Assembly (NCBI GenBank): GCA_900766635.1
Contig: CAAFWA010000265.1
Span: forward strand, 1 to 7,000
Source: an uncultured Acinetobacter sp.
GTDB taxonomy: Bacteria > Pseudomonadota > Gammaproteobacteria > Pseudomonadales > Moraxellaceae
Reading direction: 5' to 3'
Length of the DNA stretch: 7,000 nt
Below are positions 1 through 7,000 of the stretch, piece by piece (the first letter of the stretch is position 1; each line of letters opens with the position of its first letter). Below the pieces are notes generated by a model. That model did no database searches, was not told the DNA's origin, and saw nothing but the letters and a program-made list of their open reading frames with translations. The position numbers and the translations under genes are program-made.

Positions 1-66
1 ATTTTATTTTTCTAGAGTTTAAAACTACAATGTGAAAAACTCTGTACAGCATTTATTACCACAAAG

Positions 67-96
67 CTGACATCCACAAAACTTATGCCGTACAAT
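67..96 (+). promoter_or_regulatory. Candidate sigma70 promoter of trpS
   Basis: A -35 box CTGACA (67-72, five of six to consensus) and a -10 box TACAAT (91-96, five of six) are separated by 18 bp. Transcription would begin near 102-104, giving a leader of about 45 nt before the trpS start at 147. No competing promoter of this quality is seen upstream of trpS. The assignment rests on box matches and position only. Confidence 0.6.
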
Positions 97-113
97 GGCA
101 CGATTCATCGCAA

Positions 114-127
114 TATTGATGTCAATA
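114..127. repeat. Short palindrome in the trpS leader
   Basis: TATTGA (114-119) and TCAATA (122-127) are perfect inverted copies around a TG centre. The element lies between the predicted transcription start and the trpS ribosome binding site. The two-base centre is too tight for an RNA hairpin with all six pairs, so it looks more like a dimeric-protein half-site pair than a stem-loop. The binder, if any, is unknown and chance occurrence in AT-rich DNA is possible. Confidence 0.3.
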
Positions 128-136
128 CAACGACTT

Positions 137-145
137 GGAAGAGAG
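137..145 (+). promoter_or_regulatory. trpS ribosome binding site that decides the start
   Basis: The purine run GGAAGAGAG lies just before ATG 147, with its GGA core 7 nt from that codon. An in-frame TTG at 135 would give a four-residue-longer protein, but it overlaps the edge of this purine run and has no Shine-Dalgarno sequence of its own. The ATG at 147 is therefore the better start. Confidence 0.7.
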
Positions 146-146
146 C

Positions 147-1160
147 ATGACGACTCCTGATCAACGTCCAGTAATCTTAACTGGCGACCGTCCAACTGGA
201 CAATTACACTTAGGTCACTTTGTAGGCTCATTACGTTCACGCGTAGGTTTACAAGATTCTCATCATCAACACCTATTGCTTGCCGATGCACAAGCCCTAA
301 CTGATAACGCCGATAACTTTGAAAAAGTACGTCGTAATATTATTGAAGTGGCGACTGACTATCTAGCGGTGGGCATTGACCCAACTAAAACCACCATTTG
401 TGTTCAATCAAGCTTACCGGCTTTGAATGAACTGACCATGTTGTATTTAAACTTTGTCACAGTGTCACGTCTAGAGCGTAACCCAACCATTAAGTCTGAA
501 ATTCAGATGCGTGGTTTTGAGCGTGATATCCCTGCAGGTTTCTTATGTTATCCAGTTGCGCAAGCCGCTGACATTACGGCCTTTAAAGCGACTGTTGTGC
601 CTGTAGGCGAAGATCAAATTCCAATGATCGAGCAAACCAACGAGATCGTACGTCGTTTAAATCGCCAAGTCGGCCGCGACTTACTGCCTGAATGTAAAGC
701 GTTATTATCTAATGTAGGCCGTTTACCAGGCTTTGATGGTAAAGCCAAAATGTCTAAATCTTTAGGCAACACCATTGTGTTAGATGCCACAGATAAAGAC
801 ATCAAAAAGGCCGTAAATGCCATGTATACCGATCCAAATCACTTACGTATTGAAGATCCAGGCCAAGTCGAGGGTAATGTGGTATTTACTTACCTTGATG
901 CTTTTGATCCAAACAAAGAAGAAGTTGAAGAATTAAAAGCTCATTATCGCCGTGGTGGTTTGGGTGATGGTGCGGTGAAAAAACGTCTTGAGGGTGTGCT
1001 TAAAGACTTGATCGGTCCAATTCGTGAGCGTCGTCTTGAACTTGCTAAAGACCCTGATTACATTATGGACGTACTTAAACACGGTACAGATAAATGCCGT
1101 GACATTACGCAACAAACCTTAGATGAAGTCAAAACTGCGCTTGGCGTATTTCGTTTTTAA
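147..1160 (+). CDS. trpS: Tryptophanyl-tRNA synthetase
   Basis: This cytoplasmic class Ic aminoacyl-tRNA synthetase activates tryptophan with ATP and charges tRNA-Trp; the family works as a homodimer. The 337-residue protein has the usual bacterial TrpS length. The first class I signature appears as HLGH at residues 21-24, following TGDRPTGQL. The second signature, KMSKS, is intact at 201-205. Between them lies the Rossmann catalytic core, with the conserved GEDQ segment at about 154-157. The C-terminal helical part contains YTDPNHLR and ends in VFRF. The start at ATG 147 is chosen over TTG 135 because of the purine-rich site before it. The gene has its own promoter and terminator, so it is a single transcription unit, convergent with the suc genes. 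Sequence and length look fully functional. Confidence 0.97.
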   Translation: MTTPDQRPVILTGDRPTGQLHLGHFVGSLRSRVGLQDSHHQHLLLADAQALTDNADNFEKVRRNIIEVATDYLAVGIDPTKTTICVQSSLPALNELTMLYLNFVTVSRLERNPTIKSEIQMRGFERDIPAGFLCYPVAQAADITAFKATVVPVGEDQIPMIEQTNEIVRRLNRQVGRDLLPECKALLSNVGRLPGFDGKAKMSKSLGNTIVLDATDKDIKKAVNAMYTDPNHLRIEDPGQVEGNVVFTYLDAFDPNKEEVEELKAHYRRGGLGDGAVKKRLEGVLKDLIGPIRERRLELAKDPDYIMDVLKHGTDKCRDITQQTLDEVKTALGVFRF

Positions 1161-1168
1161 TTCATTCT

Positions 1169-1203
1169 AAAAATCAAACCCTTCCTGTTGGAAGGGTTTT
1201 TTT
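1169..1203 (+). terminator. trpS rho-independent terminator, probably bidirectional
   Basis: A perfect 10-bp stem, AAACCCTTCC (1176-1185) with GGAAGGGTTT (1190-1199), encloses a TGTT loop and runs into seven T residues (1197-1203). It starts 15 nt after the trpS stop codon. On the minus strand the same stem is followed by GA and then five T residues (1173-1169). It could therefore also stop transcription arriving from sucD. Confidence 0.93.
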
Positions 1204-1229
1204 ATGGGTTAACTTTATGTCATTTTTAA

Positions 1230-1289
1230 TTCACATAAGATGCACTGTATTCACATTTTGTGCCACATGTTCACGCAACATGACACTTC
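1230..1289. repeat. Three imperfect 20-bp tandem units starting TTCAC
   Basis: TTCAC begins at 1230, 1250 and 1270, exactly 20 bp apart. In all three units TG also falls at unit positions 12-13 and T at position 19; each pair of units agrees at roughly 11 of 20 positions. The spacing is about two helical turns, so repeated half-sites would face the same side of the DNA. It may instead be part of the sRNA body or chance. Confidence 0.4.
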
Positions 1290-1350
1290 CTTACCTGAAT
1301 ACTGCTGAACAGGTGATAGATTGCCACTAAGATAAATACATAGCCAAATA

Positions 1351-1387
1351 GGTTACTCACATTCTCCTCTGTGACCTTTGAGTTACC
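1351..1387 (+). other. Alternative hairpins around a CU-rich loop in the sRNA
   Basis: GGTTACTCA (1351-1359) pairs with TGAGTTACC (1379-1387) except for one T-T mismatch. A competing inner stem, TCACA (1357-1361) with TGTGA (1370-1374), shares bases 1357-1359, so the complete forms of both cannot exist together. In either fold TTCTCCTC (1362-1369) stays in the loop. That sequence is anti-Shine-Dalgarno in character and is the natural candidate for the target-pairing seed. Confidence 0.45.
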
Positions 1388-1420
1388 CCTGAAGCTGTTG
1401 TTACAACAGATTCATTTTAT

Positions 1421-1457
1421 TGCGTAATGAATACCCCAATCATTACGCATTTTTTTT
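1421..1457 (+). terminator. Rho-independent terminator of the sRNA
   Basis: A perfect 10-bp stem, TGCGTAATGA (1421-1430) with TCATTACGCA (1440-1449), has a 9-nt loop and leads directly into eight T residues (1450-1457). On the minus strand the stem is followed by ATAAAATGAATC, which is not a U-tract, so it is a poor terminator for sucD. A small CTGTTG/CAACAG hairpin (1395-1409) sits just before it. Confidence 0.88.
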
Positions 1458-1490
1458 GCCTCATCTTTGGTCATTAGCAGGCCAATGGTT

Positions 1491-2402
1491 TTAAGTTAAT
1501 GCAATCGCAGGATCATGTAGACCCTTATCTTCTAAGAGACTCAGCATAGTTGAGCCAAGTTCAGCAGGACTTCTGGTATAGGCCATCCCTGCTCGCTCAA
1601 AAGCAGCAAATTTTTCTTCTGCCGTGCCTTTCCCCCCTGAAATAATCGCACCTGCATGTCCCATACGTTTGCCTTTTGGTGCTGTGACCCCGGCAATATA
1701 ACCCACTACGGGCTTCGTGACATTGGATTGAATATACTCAGCCGCCTCTTCTTCGGCTGTGCCACCAATTTCACCAATCATAATAATGGCTTCGGTTTCT
1801 GGGTCTTCTTCAAAGAGTTTTAAGCAATCAATTTGGTTCATACCCGGAATTGGATCACCACCAATGCCAATACATGTCGATTGTCCTAAGCCTAATTTTG
1901 TCGTTTGTGATACTGCTTCATAGGTCAGTGTGCCTGAGCGCGAAATAATGCCAATTTTACCCTTTTTATGAATATGACCGGGCATAATGCCAATTTTACA
2001 TTCACCTGGGGTAATAATCCCTGGGCAGTTTGGCCCAATTAAGCGTGCATTGTTGCCATAGGTTTCTAAATAGCGTTTGGCTTTAAGCATATCTAAGGTA
2101 GGTACACCCTCGGTAATCACCACAATCAGCTCTAAACCCGCATCAATCGATTCGATAATAGAATCAAGTACAAAAGGCGCAGGGACATAAATCGAGGTCG
2201 CATTGGCACCTGTTTCACGCACAGCCTCTTTCACCGTATTAAACACAGGACGATCTAAATGGCGTTGTCCACCTTTGCCCGGGGTCACCCCACCTAAAAC
2301 TTGTGTGCCATAAGCAATCGATTGTTCTGAATGAAAGGTGCCATTTTTACCGGTAAAGCCTTGTACAATCACTTGGGTATTTTTATTGACTAAAACGCTC
2401 AT
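1491..2402 (-). CDS. sucD: Succinyl-CoA synthetase, alpha subunit
   Basis: Together with SucC this cytoplasmic enzyme converts succinyl-CoA, ADP or GDP and phosphate to succinate, nucleoside triphosphate and CoA in the TCA cycle. The N-terminal CoA-binding Rossmann domain shows [11 protein letters not shown] at 15-25. GPNCPG places Cys126 where E. coli has Cys123. The phosphorylated histidine is His249, in the intact motif [14 protein letters not shown]. The protein has 303 residues, about 14 more than E. coli SucD; the extra residues are a C-terminal tail ending LHDPAIALT. Its ATG shares one base with the sucC stop (TAATG), and AGGAG lies 7 nt upstream inside the end of sucC. The two subunits, needed in equal amounts, are thus translationally coupled. 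Asparagine codons are mostly AAT, unlike lpd. No good minus-strand terminator follows until the bidirectional one at 1169-1203. Confidence 0.97.
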   Translation of the reverse strand: MSVLVNKNTQVIVQGFTGKNGTFHSEQSIAYGTQVLGGVTPGKGGQRHLDRPVFNTVKEAVRETGANATSIYVPAPFVLDSIIESIDAGLELIVVITEGVPTLDMLKAKRYLETYGNNARLIGPNCPGIITPGECKIGIMPGHIHKKGKIGIISRSGTLTYEAVSQTTKLGLGQSTCIGIGGDPIPGMNQIDCLKLFEEDPETEAIIMIGEIGGTAEEEAAEYIQSNVTKPVVGYIAGVTAPKGKRMGHAGAIISGGKGTAEEKFAAFERAGMAYTRSPAELGSTMLSLLEDKGLHDPAIALT

Positions 2403-3580
2403 TATTTTTCTCCTGATGCGTGTACTGCAGCAACGACTTTTTGTGCGGCATCGGCCAAACCTTGTGCCGAAATTAAGGTTAAACCTGATTCATCTAATAA
2501 TTTTGCACCAAGTTCGGCGTTATTGCCCTCTAAACGCACCACAACAGGAATTGATACGTGGACCTCACGTACCGCAGCAATAATCGCTTCGGCAATCATG
2601 TCACAGCGCACAATACCGCCAAAAATATTAATCAAGACGGCTTGTACTGATGTATCGGCTAAAATGATTTTAAAGGCTTCAATCACACGCTCTTTGGTCG
2701 CCCCACCGCCCACATCTAAAAAGTTAGCAGGTTGTCCTCCGTAGAGTTTAATAATATCCATGGTCGCCATAGCAAGCCCTGCTCCATTGACCATACAGCC
2801 AATGTTACCCTCTAAAGCCACATAATTCAGGTCATGTTCAGAAGCACGTAATTCACGTTCATTTTCTTGCAATTTATCACGTAGCAAAGCAATATGTGGT
2901 AAGCGATATAAAGCGTTGGTATCAATGCCTATTTTGGCATCTACACATAAAATTTGGCCGTTTTCACGCACTGATAAAGGGTTGATCTCAAATAAAGCAA
3001 AGTCATTTTCAACAAAGGCTTGATATGCGCCTGTCATAATGCTGACAAATTGATTGATTTGTTCATTCTTCAGATTTAAGGCAAAACCAACTTCACGGGC
3101 TTGAAACGGTTGCAAACCCACTAATGGATCGACTTCAATTTTAATAATTTTCTCAGGGGTTTCTTCGGCAACCTTTTCAATTTCAACACCGCCCTCAGTC
3201 GATGCCATAAAAGTAACACGGCGGCTTGAACGATCCACAACTGCACCTAAATACAGTTCCCGTTCAACAGGATAAACATCTTCACAGACTAAAATTTGAT
3301 GAACTGGCTGCCCTAAACTATCAGTTTGATAGGTGACTAAACGTGTACCCAATAGATTTTTGGCATATTCAGCAGCCTCATCACTCGATTTCACCACTTT
3401 AACGCCACCTGCTTTACCGCGGCCTCCTGCATGGACTTGCGCTTTCATCACTGCAAATTTGCCGCCCAATTGCTTAAAAGCATCCCGTGCTGCTTGCTCT
3501 GTATCAATGACGATGCCCTCTTGCACTGGCATTCCATATTGTTTTAATAATGCTTTGGCTTGGTACTCATGTAAATTCAT
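2402..3580 (-). CDS. sucC: ADP-forming succinyl-CoA synthetase, beta subunit
   Basis: This is the nucleotide- and succinate-binding partner of SucD. The 392-residue protein is close to the E. coli length of 388. It opens with [12 protein letters not shown], and the ATP-grasp domain carries the glycine-rich segment AGGRGKAGG at 51-59. Magnesium ligands are expected at Asn200 (EINPL) and Asp214 (VDAK). The C-terminal CoA-ligase domain has MVNGAGLAM at 263-271, FLDVGGGA at 287-294 and FGGIVRCD at 320-327, the segment that meets the SucD phosphohistidine loop. The start at 3580 matches the family N-terminus; its Shine-Dalgarno core is a weak AGG 7 nt upstream, in the loop of a small hairpin. A terminator and a possible promoter separate the gene from lpd, so sucCD may be expressed partly on its own. 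Sequence looks complete and functional. Confidence 0.97.
   Translation of the reverse strand: MNLHEYQAKALLKQYGMPVQEGIVIDTEQAARDAFKQLGGKFAVMKAQVHAGGRGKAGGVKVVKSSDEAAEYAKNLLGTRLVTYQTDSLGQPVHQILVCEDVYPVERELYLGAVVDRSSRRVTFMASTEGGVEIEKVAEETPEKIIKIEVDPLVGLQPFQAREVGFALNLKNEQINQFVSIMTGAYQAFVENDFALFEINPLSVRENGQILCVDAKIGIDTNALYRLPHIALLRDKLQENERELRASEHDLNYVALEGNIGCMVNGAGLAMATMDIIKLYGGQPANFLDVGGGATKERVIEAFKIILADTSVQAVLINIFGGIVRCDMIAEAIIAAVREVHVSIPVVVRLEGNNAELGAKLLDESGLTLISAQGLADAAQKVVAAVHASGEK
2410..2414 (-). promoter_or_regulatory. sucD Shine-Dalgarno inside the end of sucC
   Basis: The minus strand reads AGGAGAAAAATAATG, which gives AGGAG, a 7-nt spacer, then the overlapping sucC stop and sucD start. 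The site is formed by the last sense codons of sucC, so ribosomes finishing sucC are placed to start sucD. Its AGGAGAA (2414-2408) is the exact complement of TTCTCCT in the sRNA loop (1362-1368). Confidence 0.75.
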
Positions 3581-3582
3581 GT

Positions 3583-3595
3583 CACAACCTTTGTG
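3583..3595 (-). promoter_or_regulatory. Mini-hairpin carrying the sucC Shine-Dalgarno core
   Basis: The minus strand reads CACAA-AGG-TTGTG immediately before GACATG. The five-base arms are perfectly complementary and the three-base loop is the only Shine-Dalgarno-like core for sucC. Such a short stem is weak, so it may only modulate initiation. The pairing is seen; the function is inference. Confidence 0.4.
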
Positions 3596-3616
3596 TTATT
3601 CATCTTCTCTTTTGGC

Positions 3617-3647
3617 TTTATAGGGCAAACATCCGTCGAACTGTCTA
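3617..3647 (-). promoter_or_regulatory. Candidate promoter for sucCD
   Basis: On the minus strand TAGACA (3647-3642, five of six to the -35 consensus) is followed by TATAAA (3622-3617, five of six to the -10 consensus). The 19-bp spacer is longer than ideal, which lowers confidence; reading the -10 as CTATAA makes it 18. Transcription would begin about 30 nt before sucC. It lies downstream of the lpd terminator, where a new promoter would be needed for sucCD. Confidence 0.35.
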
Positions 3648-3710
3648 TAAAGCATATTATTGCTATGTTATTTGTAGAAGATAATGCAGCTAAACACAAC
3701 CTTTTGCCAT

Positions 3711-3735
3711 AAAAAAAGAGCAGCCTAAGCTGCCC
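3711..3735 (-). terminator. Terminator after lpd
   Basis: On the minus strand GGGCAGC (3735-3729) pairs with GCTGCTC (3724-3718), including one G-U pair, around a TTAG loop. Seven U residues follow (3717-3711). It begins 24 nt after the lpd stop. It should end much of the sucA-sucB-lpd transcript before sucC, giving either a separate sucCD unit or graded read-through. Confidence 0.85.
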
Positions 3736-3742
3736 TTCTTTT

Positions 3743-3759
3743 TAATCTTTAAAAAAAGA

Positions 3760-3762
<3 letters not shown>
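3743..3762 (-). repeat. AT-only inverted repeat at the lpd stop codon
   Basis: TAATCTTT (3743-3750) and AAAGATTA (3755-3762) are perfect 8-bp inverted copies with a 4-nt loop. The element begins with the lpd TAA stop itself and sits directly before the terminator. With almost no G-C pairs it is a weak structure, possibly helping to protect the 3' end. Confidence 0.4.
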
Positions 3763-5240
<1,478 letters not shown>

Positions 5241-5262
5241 GGTTATTTTTAAGAACTAAAAA

Positions 5263-6468
5263 TTATAGATCAAGGATCAGACGTGCTGGTTCTTCTAACA
5301 ATTCTTTAATTGTTACTAAGAAACCTACCGCTTCTTTACCATCGATTAAACGGTGGTCATAAGAAAGCGCTAAGTACATCATTGGTAAGATTTCGACTTG
5401 ACCATTCACTGCCATAGGACGCTCTTGGATTTTGTGCATACCTAAAATTGCAGTTTGTGGTGTGTTCAAAATTGGCGTAGATAATAATGAACCGAATGTA
5501 CCACCGTTAGTAATGGTGAATGTACCGCCAGTCATATCTTCGATACCAAGTTTGCCGTCACGCGCTTTGTAAGCATAGTCACGGATGCCGTTTTCAACTT
5601 CAGCATAGTTCATGCGATCTGTATCACGAAGTACAGGAACCACTAAACCACGTTCAGAAGATACAGCAACACCGATGTCGTAGTAACCGTGGTAAACGAT
5701 ATCGTCGCCATCAATTGATGCATTTACTGCAGGGTAACGCTTAAGCGCTTCAGTTGCAGCTTTTACGAAGAATGACATAAAGCCAAGACGAGCACCGTGA
5801 CGCTTTTCAAAAGCATCTTTGTATTGTGCACGCATTTCCATGATTGGCTTCATGTTCACTTCGTTAAACGTCGTTAACATTGCTGTTTCTTGAGTTGCAG
5901 CAAGTAGACGTTCAGCAACACGCTTACGAAGACGTGTCATTGGAACACGTTTCTCAACACGTTCACCCACTGCAACGCTTAATGGTTGCGCAGCAGGTTT
6001 TGCTTGATGATTTGCTACATCTTCTTTAGTGATACGACCGCCACGGCCAGTACCTGTTACGTCAGCAGCATTTACACCAGTTTCAGTTAATGCTTTACGT
6101 ACTGCAGGTGCTTGGTCAGCAACTTGCGCACGTTCAACGATTGGTGCATTACCCGCTTGAGTTTGTGAAGATGCTTGTTCCACTTTCTCTTCAGATTGAA
6201 CAGCTTGAGTTTGTGCAGCACCAGATACCGCACCCTCTTCAAACTGAGCAATCACTTCAGATGAAAGTACTGTGTCACCTTCATTTTTGATGATTTGCGC
6301 AATCGTACCGTCTGCAGGAGCTACAACTTCTAATACCACTTTATCGGTTTCGATATCACAGATCACTTCGTCACGTGATACTGCTTCACCTGGTTGTTTG
6401 TGCCAAGTTGCGATTGTGCCGTCTGCAACTGATTCTGGGAATACAGGTGCTTTAATTTCGGTTGCCAT
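5263..6468 (-). CDS. sucB: 2-oxoglutarate dehydrogenase E2, dihydrolipoyl succinyltransferase
   Basis: This is the structural core of the 2-oxoglutarate dehydrogenase complex. It takes the succinyl group from SucA onto a lipoyl arm and transfers it to CoA; Lpd then reoxidises the arm. The 401-residue protein has one lipoyl domain at about 1-77 with lipoyl-lysine Lys43 in IETDKV. A flexible Gln/Ala/Ser/Glu-rich linker covers about 80-115, and a peripheral subunit-binding domain about 118-152 ([19 protein letters not shown]). The acyltransferase domain covers about 170-401, with the active-site motif DHRLIDG at 371-377 giving His372 and Asp376. One lipoyl domain and the SucA neighbour identify it as SucB rather than the pyruvate E2. 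It starts 18 nt after the sucA stop; AGGAG (6484-6480) lies 11 nt before the ATG, a somewhat long spacer. All catalytic features are present. Confidence 0.97.
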   Translation of the reverse strand: MATEIKAPVFPESVADGTIATWHKQPGEAVSRDEVICDIETDKVVLEVVAPADGTIAQIIKNEGDTVLSSEVIAQFEEGAVSGAAQTQAVQSEEKVEQASSQTQAGNAPIVERAQVADQAPAVRKALTETGVNAADVTGTGRGGRITKEDVANHQAKPAAQPLSVAVGERVEKRVPMTRLRKRVAERLLAATQETAMLTTFNEVNMKPIMEMRAQYKDAFEKRHGARLGFMSFFVKAATEALKRYPAVNASIDGDDIVYHGYYDIGVAVSSERGLVVPVLRDTDRMNYAEVENGIRDYAYKARDGKLGIEDMTGGTFTITNGGTFGSLLSTPILNTPQTAILGMHKIQERPMAVNGQVEILPMMYLALSYDHRLIDGKEAVGFLVTIKELLEEPARLILDL

Positions 6469-6486
6469 GATTTTAGAATCTCCTGA

Positions 6487-7000
6487 TTATTCTACGATCG
6501 CTAAAGCTTCATTGATAAGCTGAGCTTGTTGTTTTGCATGTAAGTATGGTGAACCACATGCCGGTGCAGCAGAAGCTTCACGGCCTGCGTAGCTTAACTT
6601 GATTTGTTTACCTGAAGTCATTAAGCCCTCATATAAACGTGGTGCGATGAATAACCAAGCACCTTGGTTTTTCGGCTCTTCTTGCGCCCATACTAATTCA
6701 GTCACGTTTGGATACTGAGCAAGAACCTCAGCTAAACGCGCTTCTGGGTATGGATATAACTGTTCAATACGTACAATCGCAGTATTGTTCAATTCTTTTT
6801 CACGACGTTTTTCAAGTAAGTCGTAGTAAACCTTACCACCACAAAGCACTAAACGTGTCACTTCAGACTTGTTGATGTTGTCGATTTCATCAATCACAGT
6901 TTGGAATGTGCTTGTTGCAAGCTCATCAAGATTAGACGTAGCTAACTTGTGACGAAGCAATGATTTCGGTGACATTACGATCAATGGCTTACGAATTGGA
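6487..7000 (-). CDS. sucA: 2-oxoglutarate dehydrogenase E1, C-terminal part (cut by the window edge)
   Basis: This thiamine-diphosphate enzyme decarboxylates 2-oxoglutarate and reductively succinylates the lipoyl arm of SucB. Only the last 170 residues are visible; the open frame runs through position 7000, so the break is the window edge and not a mutation. The part seen is the C-terminal transketolase-like domain of the E1o family: RKPLIVMSPKSLLRH near the edge, then LCGGKVYYDLLEKRR, AIVRIEQLYPYP, WAQEEPKNQGAW and YAGREASAAPA, ending QLINEALAIVE. These agree in order with E. coli SucA. An apparent in-frame TTG at 6984 is internal and is not the start. The gene leads the sucA-sucB-lpd transcript, whose promoter lies outside the window. 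Confidence 0.95.
   Translation of the reverse strand, partial: PIRKPLIVMSPKSLLRHKLATSNLDELATSTFQTVIDEIDNINKSEVTRLVLCGGKVYYDLLEKRREKELNNTAIVRIEQLYPYPEARLAEVLAQYPNVTELVWAQEEPKNQGAWLFIAPRLYEGLMTSGKQIKLSYAGREASAAPACGSPYLHAKQQAQLINEALAIVE

Larger units (their letters stand above)
1230..1457 (+). ncRNA. aar: Probable small regulatory RNA, Aar-like
   Basis: Seen: this stretch has no protein gene, yet it ends in a perfect rightward intrinsic terminator (1421-1457) that cannot belong to trpS, which already has one at 1169-1203. It can form several hairpins: CATGTT/AACATG (1266-1282), ACCTG/CAGGT (1293-1314), GGTTACTCA/TGAGTTACC (1351-1387, one T-T mismatch) and CTGTTG/CAACAG (1395-1409). The third encloses a CU-rich loop. 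A terminator ending in eight T residues is typical of Hfq-binding sRNAs. Known, from memory: an Hfq-dependent sRNA named Aar, linked to amino-acid metabolism, was described in Acinetobacter baylyi between trpS and sucD, and later studied in A. baumannii. Inferred: this is the orthologue. The 3' end is firm, but the 5' end is not. Possible -10 boxes are TAAGAT at 1236, TAGATT at 1317 (with an extended TG) and TAAGAT at 1328, none with a convincing -35. RNA length could be about 115 to 210 nt, and 1230 is only an outer limit. Confidence 0.7.

Noticed and set aside
135..146. TTG start extending TrpS by four residues
   Set aside because: The TTG overlaps the purine run that serves ATG 147 and has no Shine-Dalgarno of its own.
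25..291. Minus-strand frame of 88 codons opposite the trpS 5' region
   Set aside because: It overlaps the trpS promoter, leader and coding start, has no family features, and is explained as the shadow of trpS.
1421..1449. Main terminator of sucD on the minus strand
   Set aside because: The minus-strand side of the stem is followed by ATAAAATGAATC rather than a U-run; the T8 tract is on the plus side.
1204..1490. Riboswitch or T-box for trpS or sucD
   Set aside because: The structured region lies downstream of both genes (convergent 3' ends), so it cannot be a 5' leader of either.
2338..2583. Plus-strand frame across the sucC-sucD junction
   Set aside because: It lies antisense to two conserved genes, has low-complexity composition and no recognisable domain.
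3333..3623. Plus-strand frame of 96 codons opposite sucC
   Set aside because: It is a mirror of the conserved sucC N-terminal region with no ribosome site or family features seen.
6982..6984. TTG at 6984 as a start of a short 165-residue protein
   Set aside because: The frame is open to the window edge and the upstream codons read PIRKP, continuing the SucA sequence; it is an internal leucine codon.

Overview
The window is bacterial chromosome from the genus Acinetobacter (Moraxellaceae, Gammaproteobacteria). The AT-rich codon use, the close resemblance of the Lpd, TrpS and SucB proteins to remembered Acinetobacter proteins, and the order trpS / sucD-sucC-lpd-sucB-sucA all point there. I cannot resolve the species from sequence alone.

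Layout. Positions 1-134 hold a good sigma70-type promoter and a short leader for trpS. Positions 147-1160 (+) encode tryptophanyl-tRNA synthetase, followed by a strong terminator that can work in both directions. Positions 1204-1490 contain no protein gene. They carry three 20-bp-spaced TTCAC units, several hairpins and a second perfect rho-independent terminator pointing right with no gene in front of it. This is the signature of a small RNA, and it lies where I remember the Acinetobacter sRNA Aar (between trpS and sucD). From 7000 down to 1491 everything is on the minus strand: the end of sucA (E1 of 2-oxoglutarate dehydrogenase), sucB (E2), lpd (E3), a terminator, then sucC and sucD (succinyl-CoA synthetase beta and alpha).

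The minus-strand genes encode two consecutive TCA-cycle steps. SucA, SucB and Lpd convert 2-oxoglutarate to succinyl-CoA and NADH. SucCD converts succinyl-CoA to succinate with substrate-level phosphorylation. The lpd-sucC gap contains a terminator and a possible new promoter, so sucCD is probably a separately tunable unit. The sucCD genes also have a different AAC/AAT balance from lpd.

The protein genes are ordinary housekeeping genes. The interest lies in RNA-level structure: the sRNA between trpS and sucD, its CU-rich candidate seed that matches the sucD ribosome binding site, the lack of a clear sucD terminator before that sRNA, the 12-bp stem-loop beside the lpd ribosome binding site, and the small hairpin holding the sucC Shine-Dalgarno core.
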